From assembly GCA_025757645.1 (NCBI GenBank), contig CP107216.1, positions 248,001 through 312,000 of the forward strand: DNA of 64,000 nucleotides, read 5' to 3'. The notes beneath the pieces were generated by a model. It saw only the letters and a program-made list of their open reading frames with translations, was not told the origin of the DNA and ran no database searches. The stretch is from Clostridiales bacterium. Lineage in GTDB: Bacteria > Bacillota > Clostridia > Oscillospirales > Oscillospiraceae. Numbering within the stretch: position 1 is the stretch's first letter; each line of letters opens with the position of its first letter. The translations under genes were made by a program, and so were the position numbers. Of this stretch, positions 45,584 to 53,404 are shown in pieces.

Positions 45584-46807
45584 TCAGATCATCCACACAG
45601 GGACAATGTATGTGCTGCTGTCGATTGCGCTCAATGCCTCCCGAAGGCAGATGATCGCGCCTGTCCCTCTCGGCACAGAGGCCTTGTCGAGCAGCTTGAA
45701 AGCACCCGTAATTTGTGTGGGCGGGTTGATGCTTTTTTTGATTTCGATGGGGTGCAGCTGACCGTCGCTCTCCATAATCAGATCGATCTCGTTGCTGTTC
45801 TTATCCCGGTAATAATGCAGCAGGCAATCCTTGGCGCTGTTGCTGTAGGTTTTTATAATTTCCGACACAACATAGTTTTCTAAGATGGCTCCGTTGATTG
45901 CGCCATTCATCAAAATTTCGGGGCTTGAGTACCGGGTCAGATAGGAGACCAACCCTGTATCGAAGAAATACATCTTCGGCGTTTTGATCGTCCGCTTCAG
46001 AAGATTGTTGGAGTAGGGGTGCAGGAAGAACACGATCCCGGATTTTTCAAGCTCCTTCATCCAGCGCTTTGCGGTATCGTCACTGACCCCCACATCTCCG
46101 GCGATGTCATGCAGGTTCAGCATCTGGCCGCTTCTGCAGGCGGCAGCGCGAATGAAGTCGGCAAACATCACCTTATCCACACCGGGAATATCAGTGGTCA
46201 CATCCCGGTCGATATAGGTCTGAATATAGCTGCTGTAAAACACATCCCGGTCTTTATACTTGCCGCTCCTGTGGCCAGGGAGTGCGCCGTCCCAAATCCT
46301 TTGATAGATCTCATTCGGTGTGGCGGGGGAAAGCAACGCCTTGCGCTTCTGCAATTCGTCAAGCTCCAACGAAAAGGGCGAAACCTCCACAGCACCGCAA
46401 AGCTCAGATTGCGACAGTGCAGACATATGGAGAATAGCGGTTCTTCCGGCCAGCGACTCCTGTGCCAGCTCCATCAGGCGATACGCCTGAGAGCCGGTCA
46501 GCCAATAGGAGCCGGGTGCAGCACCATTATCCACAGCGATCTTGATATATGAAAACAGCTCCGGTGCATATTGAACCTCATCGATGAGAACCGGCGCGGG
46601 ATGCAGCTTCAAAAACATTGCAGGATCGGTTTTGGCAAGTCTGCGCTCCTCCAAATCGTCCAGCGAAACCTCGGCTCGTGCCGTTCCCTCCATCAGATGC
46701 CGCAGCATGGTGGATTTTCCCACCTGACGCGGACCGGTCAGCAGCACACAAGCATACTCCTCATTGATTGCAATAAACTTCTTTTCAAGCTGTCTCTCAA
46801 TATACAT
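45584..46807 (-). CDS. AAA+ ATPase with DUF4143 domain, copy 1
   Basis: 407 residues. The P-loop LLTGPRQVGKSTML (about 24-37) and Walker B VLIDEVQYAPEL belong to the AAA_14/DUF4143 group. A winged-helix-like middle (MLNLHDIAGDVGVSDDTAKR) follows, then the DUF4143 nuclease-like C-terminus with YRDKNSNEIDLIME and HPIEIKKS, a PD-(D/E)xK-like pattern. The role of this family is poorly known. The gene is monocistronic, under an elaborate dyad operator, and lies in the cargo zone, so it may be a defence or stability gene. GGGGGGCGGAG lies before the ATG. Confidence 0.85.
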   Translation of the reverse strand: MYIERQLEKKFIAINEEYACVLLTGPRQVGKSTMLRHLMEGTARAEVSLDDLEERRLAKTDPAMFLKLHPAPVLIDEVQYAPELFSYIKIAVDNGAAPGSYWLTGSQAYRLMELAQESLAGRTAILHMSALSQSELCGAVEVSPFSLELDELQKRKALLSPATPNEIYQRIWDGALPGHRSGKYKDRDVFYSSYIQTYIDRDVTTDIPGVDKVMFADFIRAAACRSGQMLNLHDIAGDVGVSDDTAKRWMKELEKSGIVFFLHPYSNNLLKRTIKTPKMYFFDTGLVSYLTRYSSPEILMNGAINGAILENYVVSEIIKTYSNSAKDCLLHYYRDKNSNEIDLIMESDGQLHPIEIKKSINPPTQITGAFKLLDKASVPRGTGAIICLREALSAIDSSTYIVPVWMI

Positions 46808-46820
46808 TGCTCCGCCCCCC

Positions 46821-46917
46821 TTTAGGCTAAAATACGATGCACCTTTATTATAGCCCAAGAGAGAGGAAAAATCAATAGATTTTAGGCTAAAATACGATGC
46901 ACTTGCATTTTAGCCTA
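46821..46917 (-). promoter_or_regulatory. Promoter flanked by operator repeats, first DUF4143 gene
   Basis: Minus strand TTGATT (46870-46875), 17 bases, TATAAT (46847-46852). A 22-bp direct repeat occurs at 46821-46842 (between promoter and ribosome site) and at 46881-46902, exactly 60 bp apart. The upstream copy belongs to a dyad with perfect 11-bp arms (TAGGCTAAAAT / ATTTTAGCCTA, 46883-46917). The layout suggests cooperative repression by looping or by a symmetrical regulator. Confidence 0.75.
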
Positions 46918-46970
46918 CGCAGGTAGCAATTATGCGAATCTGCACAGGCTTTCACCATTCATGCAAAAGT

Positions 46971-46991
46971 CGCCCGATTTCAAATCAGGCG
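46971..46991 (-). terminator. Terminator of the 53-residue gene
   Basis: CGCCCGATTT / AAATCAGGCG around a 1-base centre, one mismatch, 20 bases past the stop codon. The minus-strand tail is ACTTTTGC. Confidence 0.5.
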
Positions 46992-47010
46992 GCTAAGCAG
47001 ACGGTACTTG

Positions 47011-47172
47011 TCATTTTCCCCTCATCACCTTGATAATCAACTCGTTCACATCCTCTGTCGGTTTTCCGGCAGAAAGAAGCTTGTTACGAAAAGCGAGAAG
47101 CGCTTCCCACATCAGCCGCGCCTCGTCAGGGGACAGCTCAACCATTCGTGTCTCTGCTTTACGGCGGAACAT
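47011..47172 (-). CDS. Small conserved protein, paralogue of the gene before virD4
   Basis: 53 residues starting at the ATG at 47172, which has GGAGG eight bases upstream. The core FRNKLLSAGKPTEDVNELI matches that of the protein at 38182-38373 (15 of 23 identical). It lies far from the transfer genes, in the cargo zone, between the DUF4143 and peptidase-E-like genes, so it may mark an element nested in this one. Function unknown. Confidence 0.65.
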   Translation of the reverse strand: MFRRKAETRMVELSPDEARLMWEALLAFRNKLLSAGKPTEDVNELIIKVMRGK

Positions 47173-47261
47173 TTGCAGCACCTCCATTCCTCTCTGCCTC
47201 CATTGTATCCGCAGATGCTCATCATGGCAAATGTGCAAATGAAAATCTTCCGAAAAGCGAA

Positions 47262-47289
47262 TACGGCAGCCTATTGAAAGGCTGCCGTA
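47262..47289 (-). terminator. Terminator of the peptidase-E-like gene
   Basis: Perfect 10-bp stem TACGGCAGCC / GGCTGCCGTA with an 8-nt loop, 25 bases past the stop. The minus-strand tail is TTCGCTTTTC. Confidence 0.7.
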
Positions 47290-47313
47290 GATCGACAAAC
47301 TGGAATTTTCAAA

Positions 47314-47916
47314 TTAGTCTTTGCAAATAACCTTTGAACCTTCACCACCAATTACAATTCCCTGACGGTTGTTAATTGGGCATAGATTCAAATCCGAAAA
47401 CTCAGTCATTATTTTCTCGGTAACTTTCTTAAATGGTGCTGTAAGATAATGCGGAAGAACATAGAAATCAATCAAATCAAGCCCTGCATCATCTTCTTGT
47501 GAGTAGTCCTCCGGCTTTTCATCCATTTGCTCGATATATTGGATGCTTGGAGCGCATATAATCGCACCTGCCGATTCACCAATCATCAGTTTTCCCTTTG
47601 CCAATTCTTTCTTCAACAGCTCATCCGTTCCCGTTTTACGGAGCTGGTCTATAAGGAAAAAAGAATTTCCGCCGGTAAAATATATCACATCCGCATCTCC
47701 AAAAACAGACTGTACTGTTGAATAAGCCTCCGTTGAAATATCAATTTCAGTTACGATTGCTCCCAACTTTTTGAATAATTTTCGAGCCGAGCCGACATAA
47801 CCGGTGTAGCCTTCACGCAGCGAAGCTGTTGGAATAAATGCGACTTTTTTATTTTCAATTTCTTCCTTTATCAGACTTCCTACACTTGAAAAGTGCGAAC
47901 ATAAAAACAGTTTCAT
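47314..47916 (-). CDS. Peptidase E-like (S51 family) protein
   Basis: 200 residues of the class I glutamine amidotransferase-like fold. The nucleophile elbow GESAGAI near residue 114 carries the serine typical of S51 dipeptidase E. YFTGGNSFFLI and FYVLPHYL, with the histidine, match the family. It would cleave Asp-X dipeptides or act in an unknown amide reaction in the cytoplasm. AAAGGAG precedes the ATG. It is monocistronic cargo, unrelated to transfer. A 69-bp repeat shared with 53306-53374 lies just upstream. Confidence 0.83.
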   Translation of the reverse strand: MKLFLCSHFSSVGSLIKEEIENKKVAFIPTASLREGYTGYVGSARKLFKKLGAIVTEIDISTEAYSTVQSVFGDADVIYFTGGNSFFLIDQLRKTGTDELLKKELAKGKLMIGESAGAIICAPSIQYIEQMDEKPEDYSQEDDAGLDLIDFYVLPHYLTAPFKKVTEKIMTEFSDLNLCPINNRQGIVIGGEGSKVICKD

Positions 47917-47943
47917 CCATATTCTCCTTTATATATAAATTTC

Positions 47944-48012
47944 GATTTGTCAGTCTCATTCTATCACACACTCGGTACATTTCCCGGCTCGCGTATCACA
48001 GCGGCGGTGCGG
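47944..48012. repeat. Direct repeat copy 1 of cargo block
   Basis: 69 bases that align with 53306-53374 in the same orientation with 7 mismatches counted by eye, for example TCGGTACATTTCCCGGCT in both. The two copies bracket the second DUF4143 gene, the radical SAM operon and the IS110. Confidence 0.8.
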
Positions 48013-48023
48013 CAGATCACGAG

Positions 48024-49322
48024 TTATAGCTCGGCAATCTGCTCTACTGCATACAGCGGCAAATTCACAAGCCGGTCTTCTTTTTTGAAATCCGCCATTG
48101 AAGTACGGACGGCAATTTCGGGTGTGAACTTCTCCTGATAGGTTTTCAGGCTTTTTGCCCGGAGGTTGGTTTCAGCCTTCACCTCTACCGGAATCACCTG
48201 CTCGCCTGCATCCACGATGAAGTCAATTTCGCAGGAACCTCTGTCATTGGTGTAGTAGTAAACGCCCAGATCCTCAATGGTTTTCAGCTGCTGGCAAACA
48301 TACTGCTCCGTAAGGGCACCTTTGAATTCAATAAAGAGGTCGTTTCCGTCCAGTAAGGTGCGCTGACGAAGGCCTGCCATACACCCAAGCAGTCCCACAT
48401 CCACAAGGAACAGCTTGAATGCCTTTAAGTCTTCATAGGCCTTCAGGGGAATTCCGCCAGCGTTTACACGGCTGATCTTATGAACCAGTCCGCAATCGGA
48501 AAGCCACAGAATCGCCGTTTCATAATCCTTGGCTCTTGCGCCTTCTCGAACGAGGCCATAGACGAACTTTTTGTTTTCCCTTGCCAACTGCGAAGGAATG
48601 CTGTTCCAAAGCATGCGGATCTTGGGAACGATTTCGTTCGGTGCGTGTTTGGAAAAGTCCTGCTCATAAGCGGCAAGGATTCTCTTTTGTATCTCACGGA
48701 CCTCATTAAAATCCTTGTTCTCCGCAAAGCTCTGCACCGCTTCCGGCATGCCGCCTACAAAATAATACTGCTTGAGCGCATCAATGTAGGTCTGCTTAAA
48801 GCTCGTGATCATTGGATAATCCTGCTTGCTGAGCAGCTCTGCATAGCGTTCCTTGCCGGTGGCCATCAAAAACTCCTTGAAAGAGAGCGGGAATAGCTTC
48901 AAAAAGTCCACTTTGCCTACTGGGAAAGAAGTGCCTTCATGCAGGGCAATGCCCAGCAGAGAGCCTGCGCATACAATGTGGTACTCCGGCGCATTTTCGT
49001 AAAAGTACTTGAGAGAGCTGAGCGCTCTTGGCACTTCCTGTACCTCATCAAAAATCAAGAGTGTATGGTCGGGATCAATTTTCCGACCGGAATACAATTC
49101 CAACCCCATGATCAAACGCTCTGTATCCAAATCAGAGGCAAACAGCTCAGCCATTCTGGAATTGGAATCGAAGTTGATATATACGGTATCGGTATAATAG
49201 AGCCTCCCGAATTCCTTCATCAGCCAGGTTTTTCCGACTTGCCGTGCGCCCTCGATAATCAGCGGCTTCCGCCGTTTGCTTTCTTTCCATTTCAGTAGCT
49301 TTTCCATTGCGATTCGGTACAT
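48024..49322 (-). CDS. AAA+ ATPase with DUF4143 domain, copy 2
   Basis: 432 residues. P-loop IIEGARQVGKTWLM near 21, Walker B LLIFDEVQEVPRAL, the family box FKEFLMATG, and a C-terminal nuclease-like segment YYYTNDRGSCEIDFIVDAG plus VIPVEVKAE (D and ExK positions present). It is only distantly similar to copy 1. The ATG at 49322 follows GGGGG and lies correctly after the promoter at 49354-49382; the frame opens to 49382 but that is in the -35 box. A free-standing cargo gene, possibly anti-phage or toxin-like. Confidence 0.85.
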   Translation of the reverse strand: MYRIAMEKLLKWKESKRRKPLIIEGARQVGKTWLMKEFGRLYYTDTVYINFDSNSRMAELFASDLDTERLIMGLELYSGRKIDPDHTLLIFDEVQEVPRALSSLKYFYENAPEYHIVCAGSLLGIALHEGTSFPVGKVDFLKLFPLSFKEFLMATGKERYAELLSKQDYPMITSFKQTYIDALKQYYFVGGMPEAVQSFAENKDFNEVREIQKRILAAYEQDFSKHAPNEIVPKIRMLWNSIPSQLARENKKFVYGLVREGARAKDYETAILWLSDCGLVHKISRVNAGGIPLKAYEDLKAFKLFLVDVGLLGCMAGLRQRTLLDGNDLFIEFKGALTEQYVCQQLKTIEDLGVYYYTNDRGSCEIDFIVDAGEQVIPVEVKAETNLRAKSLKTYQEKFTPEIAVRTSMADFKKEDRLVNLPLYAVEQIAEL

Positions 49323-49353
49323 ACTTGCACCCCCTATCTCATACTGCAAATAT

Positions 49354-49382
49354 AGTATACCACCGAATCGCAAAAAATGCAA
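49354..49382 (-). promoter_or_regulatory. Promoter of the second DUF4143 gene
   Basis: Minus strand TTGCAT (49377-49382), 17 bases, TATACT (49354-49359). Shares CGGTGGTATACTATA with the promoter of the AAA ATPase gene at 35067-35095. Confidence 0.75.
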
Positions 49383-49488
49383 TGAATTTTGGGATTTGAT
49401 CTACATTTTTTACAGTGAACTTTTGATGCGCATACACACTTTTCACAACGAACTCAGAAAATGCGTTCATGATATTGTAGTAGTCAAG

Positions 49489-49586
49489 AAAAGTAGACAC
49501 GAAAAATATTTATTTTTGATTTGCTTTTTCAAAAGTAGACATGAGGAACATTTTTGCGGAAGTTGTTTTTTCAAAAGTGGACACGA
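49489..49586. repeat. Three AAAAGTRGACAYGA repeats at 42-bp spacing, IS21-like end
   Basis: Copies start at 49489, 49531 and 49573, each 42 bases apart; the last two are preceded by TTTTTC. Multiple internal copies of a terminal TGT-CTACTTTTG type sequence are a hallmark of IS21-family ends. No istA/istB gene is present, so this is a solo end or relic. The rest of 49383-49649 shows no gene. Confidence 0.55.
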
Positions 49587-49649
49587 TGATTCCACGCCTT
49601 GTAAGGGCCTTGTTTGCAAGGGATAGTAGTTTTGGATAGAGTAGAGAGT

Positions 49650-50558
49650 TTAGCGATTTCTTTTTCCGGTATTTTCTGTCCCACGGATTTCCTCATGATA
49701 GAAATAATCTACGATCACCGGATGTCCCTGTGGGACTCTGCCATAAGGCATTTCATTATCCACAAAGGGACAATCATACTTCTTAGCCATTTCCTCAGCT
49801 TTTACTTCAAGCGCTTCAAAGTAGCTGCGGTTATGCTTGTTATAGATCTCATCGTAAAGCGGTACAAGATCAGGATATTTTCCGGCGATATAATCCAGGA
49901 TCGTCTTCTTGAAGCCGCCCCGAAGATTGAGGTTTTCGAGCCAGAACAGATCGCACTGATCCTTTACCCGCTCAAAGATGGCTTCAAAATCCGTGATGCC
50001 GGGGAATACCGGAGATACGAAACAGACTGTACGGATACCTGCATCATATACTTGCTTCATAGCAGCGATGCGCCGCTCAATGCTCGAAGCAGAGTCCATA
50101 TCGTTCTTGAAATTTTCATCCAGTGTGTTGATCGACCATGAAACGGTCACTCGTCCAAGCTTCTTCAGCAGATCAATATCCCTTACCACAAGATCAGACT
50201 TTGTGCAGATCAGAATATCTGCGTCACTGCCGATCAGCTGCTCCAGAAGTTTTCTGGTATTCCCGAATTGCTCCTCCTGTGGATTGTAGCCATCCGTCAC
50301 AGAACCGATAACCACCCGCTGTCCGGCATATTTCTTCGGATTTTTAATTTCAGGCCAATGCTTCACATCAAGGAAAGTGCCCCATTCCTCCGTGTGTCCG
50401 GTAAAACGCTTCATAAAAGAAGCATAGCAATACTTGCAGGCATGTGTACAGCCTACATAGGGATTGACCGAATAACCGCCTACCGGCAAACTGGATTTGG
50501 TCATGATGTTCTTTGTTTCCACCTCACGAATGAGGATTCCATCGATTACTTCTGCCAT
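49650..50558 (-). CDS. Radical SAM mobile pair protein B
   Basis: 302 residues with the iron-sulphur motif in CTHACKYCYA (CxxxCxxC) near 37-44, of the SplB-like/Rv2578c-type radical SAM group. It is encoded with a second radical SAM protein and a MarR regulator, the conserved three-gene mobile pair found in Firmicutes accessory regions. The reaction is unknown; similarity to spore photoproduct lyase hints at nucleic acid as substrate but does not prove it. The start overlaps the end of the partner gene. Confidence 0.85.
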   Translation of the reverse strand: MAEVIDGILIREVETKNIMTKSSLPVGGYSVNPYVGCTHACKYCYASFMKRFTGHTEEWGTFLDVKHWPEIKNPKKYAGQRVVIGSVTDGYNPQEEQFGNTRKLLEQLIGSDADILICTKSDLVVRDIDLLKKLGRVTVSWSINTLDENFKNDMDSASSIERRIAAMKQVYDAGIRTVCFVSPVFPGITDFEAIFERVKDQCDLFWLENLNLRGGFKKTILDYIAGKYPDLVPLYDEIYNKHNRSYFEALEVKAEEMAKKYDCPFVDNEMPYGRVPQGHPVIVDYFYHEEIRGTENTGKRNR

Positions 50559-51247
50559 GATCTCTGTACCTCTAACACTTTATTGAATTCCTCCGGCATT
50601 TCCTGAACCATATTTTCATCCCCTATGATAGGGACAAGGTCTTCCTTCATAAACACCGGAATGCCGAGTGCGTGTGCCTGATCCGTCAGAGACCATGCCC
50701 ATTCCGGCTCCGTATGAATCTTCCTGCTCTGAGCCCCGGTCATAGTGCCGACAACGATCCAGTTGATTCCGGAAAGGTCAACTGTACCGGGATCGTCGAA
50801 TAACGGTTCAAAGGTAACATGGTAATGCTTTGCTCTGATGTTTTTCCGAAGGGCGTCGATACGCCACAGTTCGGCTTTCCTCGTCACCGTAACACCAAAC
50901 CATGCGTTTTCCAGATCGGTATCAAAATCCAGCAGATCGGGGCGCTTGGTAAGAAACAAGAACTGATGCTGTGGATTTTCACGGATCTTTGCAAATACCT
51001 CGTCTCTCCATTCCGGCTTCCATCCGGAGAGATCGCTCATGCCGGTAAGAAGAAAGTTTTGCGGACGTTTCTTTTCCATCATCTTGAGCTTACCCGGAAA
51101 GAACTCAGGATCAGCGAAGTCATCGATCATATGCCAGCGCTTCACATTGTTGCGGGCATAGCAATATGCACACCCCACTGTGCAGCCGATGACGAGATTC
51201 ATGTTCTGAATCTGATCTTTGATACAAATACTCATGACTTCTGCCAC
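50546..51247 (-). CDS. Radical SAM mobile pair protein A
   Basis: 233 residues with CTVGCAYCYA (CxxxCxxC) near 22-29 and the DUF5131/phage Gp37-like look (FLTKRPDLL, WFGVTVTRKAE, FEPLFDDPG). It pairs with protein B, whose gene overlaps it by 13 bases, and follows the MarR gene with a 16-base overlap, so the three are coupled. The reaction is unknown. Confidence 0.85.
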   Translation of the reverse strand: MAEVMSICIKDQIQNMNLVIGCTVGCAYCYARNNVKRWHMIDDFADPEFFPGKLKMMEKKRPQNFLLTGMSDLSGWKPEWRDEVFAKIRENPQHQFLFLTKRPDLLDFDTDLENAWFGVTVTRKAELWRIDALRKNIRAKHYHVTFEPLFDDPGTVDLSGINWIVVGTMTGAQSRKIHTEPEWAWSLTDQAHALGIPVFMKEDLVPIIGDENMVQEMPEEFNKVLEVQRSWQK

Positions 51248-51669
51248 TCCTCAAGATTCTTTCTGATGCGGTCGAGGCATTCCTCAAACCGGGTAATTTC
51301 TTCCTCTGAAAAACCCTTGTAGTAAATGCTGCCCATCTCATCAGATACAGAATCGTACTCGCCCTTTAAGGCATGTGCTTTCTCAGTCAGAAACAGGAGT
51401 GTTTTCCTTTTGTCCGTTTCAGACTGAACACGGCTTATCAGTCCTTGATGTTCCATTCTTTCCAGCATCGTCGTAAGAGATGTTATCGCTAATCCGCATT
51501 TGACCGAGAGTGACCTGATCGAGATTCCATCCTCCTGCCACAGCACATAAAGAATGCGCCCCTGGGCTCCATTGAACGCATCAATATTCTTTTCGCTGAG
51601 AATCTTCTCAAAAATCCGGTCACCAAGTTGTTTTATTTTGGTGACAAGAAATCCGCCATTTGTTTTCAT
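51232..51669 (-). CDS. MarR-family regulator of the radical SAM pair
   Basis: 145 residues with the MarR winged helix (DGISIRSLSVKCGLAITSLT, then LERMEHQGLISRVQ, wing SETDKRKTLL). It is the first gene of the operon. Its ATG lies four bases from a palindrome with 17-bp arms that also contains its ribosome site and overlaps the -10 box, so autorepression relieved by a small ligand is very likely. Confidence 0.88.
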   Translation of the reverse strand: MKTNGGFLVTKIKQLGDRIFEKILSEKNIDAFNGAQGRILYVLWQEDGISIRSLSVKCGLAITSLTTMLERMEHQGLISRVQSETDKRKTLLFLTEKAHALKGEYDSVSDEMGSIYYKGFSEEEITRFEECLDRIRKNLEEWQKS

Positions 51670-51672
51670 ACA

Positions 51673-51727
51673 AAAGCTCCTATATAGTAGTTCATAAAAT
51701 CATACTATATAGGAGCTTTATTGTCAA
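51673..51727 (-). promoter_or_regulatory. MarR operon promoter and large palindromic operator
   Basis: Perfect inverted repeat with 17-bp arms (51673-51689 and 51703-51719), 13-base centre. On the minus strand TTGACA (51722-51727) and TATGAT (51699-51704) with a 17-base spacer overlap it, so bound MarR would block RNA polymerase. The Shine-Dalgarno AGGAG lies in the downstream arm, so RNA folding could also limit translation. Confidence 0.82.
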
Positions 51728-52000
51728 GAGCTTGTATGTTTGAATAGAGGTAAATTCCGATTAGTAATATATAAGCGAGGGTGTTACAGCCTTCGCTTTT
51801 CCTTTAAGATGAAGGTGATTGGCTGACGGAATTTCCGATTGGGACCCCACGCCCGCAAACAAATGTGTCAGCCAGCCTTCATCATTCTGCATTCGATTCA
51901 GCAAGTTGGGACAAATCACTGCTCCCGTTTCACGGACTAATCTGATTGAATCTTGAAGTGCTGGAACCAATCGTATCTCAACGAATGAAGGAGGAATCTC
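51728..52000 (+). ncRNA. IS110 left end, candidate bridge RNA region
   Basis: No gene is visible in these 270 bases. In IS110-group elements the left non-coding end encodes a structured bridge RNA that specifies target and donor DNA. The length and position fit. I did not resolve the loops by eye. Confidence 0.45.
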
Positions 52001-53194
52001 ATGATTGCAGTTGGAATCGACATATCCAAAGCCAAAAGCACCGTTGCGGTGATTGATTCAGACGGTACAGTTCTGGCAAGTCCATTCACAATGGCTCATA
52101 CGCAGCTGGAGATGGAAGCTTTCGTGTCCTATCTGAAGGGACTTGGAGAACCCACGACCATCCTCATGGAGTACACTGGCCACTACCATTATCCGGTGCT
52201 CAAGAAGCTTCAAGACGAGGGATTTCCCGTTTGCATTGTCAATCCATATCAGATGAAAAAATACGGGGATGTCGAGATTCATAAGGCGAAGACGGACAAG
52301 AAGGACGCACTTCGGATAGCGGCCTATGCACTTGAAAAATCCTATAAACTCGTACCGTATAGCTCAATGGAGCAAAAGTATGAGGACTTGAAATTTCTTT
52401 CCCGCCAATACAACCAACGAATCTCTTATGTTGCGAAACTGAAAGTTCAGCTCATAGCTCTGCTGGATCAGACGATGCCTGGGATCACAAGAATACTGCC
52501 ACTGAACAGCAGAAACCCCGAAAAATGTGCGTTGCTGCTCTTTATCAAACGATTCAAGTCCTTTGATGAGATTCAAAGAATTGGAAAGGCGCGCTTCCTG
52601 GCATCCTATGACGTCTTGGCGAAAAAGGCTTCAGAACGCAGTGCATCCAGCAAGGGACTTAGTATCTACGAACTCGCTGTTGACAGCATTACCACCCGCG
52701 GCGAAGACCCTTACATTTGGCTCTCACAAAATCAATGTGTTGACCTGCTTTCCGCAACACAAAATGCTGCCGACGAAATCATTTCTCAGATGAGAAACAT
52801 CGCCGAGACAATTCCGGAATACAAGATACTCCGAGCAATGCACGGCGTTGGTGACCGCCTCGGACCGATTATCCTCGCCGAGATCGGTGATGTCCATCGC
52901 TTTCACAGCGGTAAGGCATTGAACTCCTATGCCGGCAACGATGCCCCTCCATATCAATCCGGACAATTCGAGAGCAGAAACCGCCACATTTCAAAACGTG
53001 GCAGCTCTGCCCTCCGGAAAGCTTGTTACGAGGTAATGCAGGCCCTTAAACTGACAAAACCTCAAGACGACCCCGTGTACCTCTTTATGCTCAAAAAAGA
53101 GCAGGAAGGGAAGCCTTTCAATGTAGCCAAGATGGCTGGCGTGAACAAGTTTCTCCGGATCTACTACGCCAGAGCAATGGAGCTCTACAAGTAA
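52001..53194 (+). CDS. IS110-family transposase
   Basis: 397 residues. A RuvC-like DEDD domain with D7 (GIDISK), E57 (LMEYTG), D99 and D102 (KTDKKDA), a coiled-coil middle (about 125-260), and the C-terminal Tnp domain (MHGVGDRLGPIILAEIGD, then SYAGNDAPPYQSGQ with the family serine, RHISKRGSSALRK). GGAGGAAT before the ATG supports the start. It appears intact and possibly active. Confidence 0.93.
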   Translation: MIAVGIDISKAKSTVAVIDSDGTVLASPFTMAHTQLEMEAFVSYLKGLGEPTTILMEYTGHYHYPVLKKLQDEGFPVCIVNPYQMKKYGDVEIHKAKTDKKDALRIAAYALEKSYKLVPYSSMEQKYEDLKFLSRQYNQRISYVAKLKVQLIALLDQTMPGITRILPLNSRNPEKCALLLFIKRFKSFDEIQRIGKARFLASYDVLAKKASERSASSKGLSIYELAVDSITTRGEDPYIWLSQNQCVDLLSATQNAADEIISQMRNIAETIPEYKILRAMHGVGDRLGPIILAEIGDVHRFHSGKALNSYAGNDAPPYQSGQFESRNRHISKRGSSALRKACYEVMQALKLTKPQDDPVYLFMLKKEQEGKPFNVAKMAGVNKFLRIYYARAMELYK

Positions 53195-53305
53195 ACCGAT
53201 TTGATTCTACATCATTTTTTCAGAGCCCGCAATCTGGTGGGTTCGTTTAGTGCGCCCTTTTTTCTGTGCAACTTCCAGAAAAAAGTCCTTGACAAACATT
53301 AGCAA

Positions 53306-53374
53306 GATTTGTCAGCCTCATTCTATCGCATACTCGGTACATTTCCCGGCTTGCGTATCACAGCGGCAATGCAG
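53306..53374. repeat. Direct repeat copy 2 of cargo block
   Basis: Matches 47944-48012 in the same orientation. In this copy the right part forms one arm of the hairpin at 53357-53397, whereas copy 1 is cut off there by the DUF4143 gene, suggesting that copy 2 is closer to the original context. Confidence 0.8.
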
Positions 53375-53397
53375 GTATTCCACATTGCCGCTGTGAT
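53357..53397 (+). terminator. Hairpin at the 3' end of the giant helicase gene
   Basis: Perfect 15-bp stem (ATCACAGCGGCAATG / CATTGCCGCTGTGAT) with an 11-base loop. The T-rich tail (TTTTCTTTTT) is on the plus strand, so it terminates transcription coming from the IS110. On the minus strand it may stabilise the 3' end of the giant gene's mRNA. Confidence 0.75.
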
Positions 53398-53404
53398 TTT
53401 CTTT

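Larger units (their letters stand above)
51728..53305 (+). mobile_element. IS110-family insertion sequence
   Basis: About 1.6 kb on the plus strand, against the direction of all surrounding genes. It has a DEDD transposase, a 270-base non-coding left end, and no terminal inverted repeats, as expected of IS110. Boundaries are estimated from the MarR promoter on the left and direct repeat copy 2 on the right. Confidence 0.75.

Noticed and set aside
47262..47289. A CRISPR-like or repeat array around 46.8-47.3 kb
   Set aside because: The repeats there are one dyad operator pair and two ordinary terminator hairpins; there is no regular repeat-spacer pattern and no cas genes. No CRISPR array was seen anywhere in the window.
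51761..51970. A 69-residue minus-strand open frame in the IS110 left end
   Set aside because: It lies in the expected non-coding bridge RNA region, has no ribosome site and no family resemblance.
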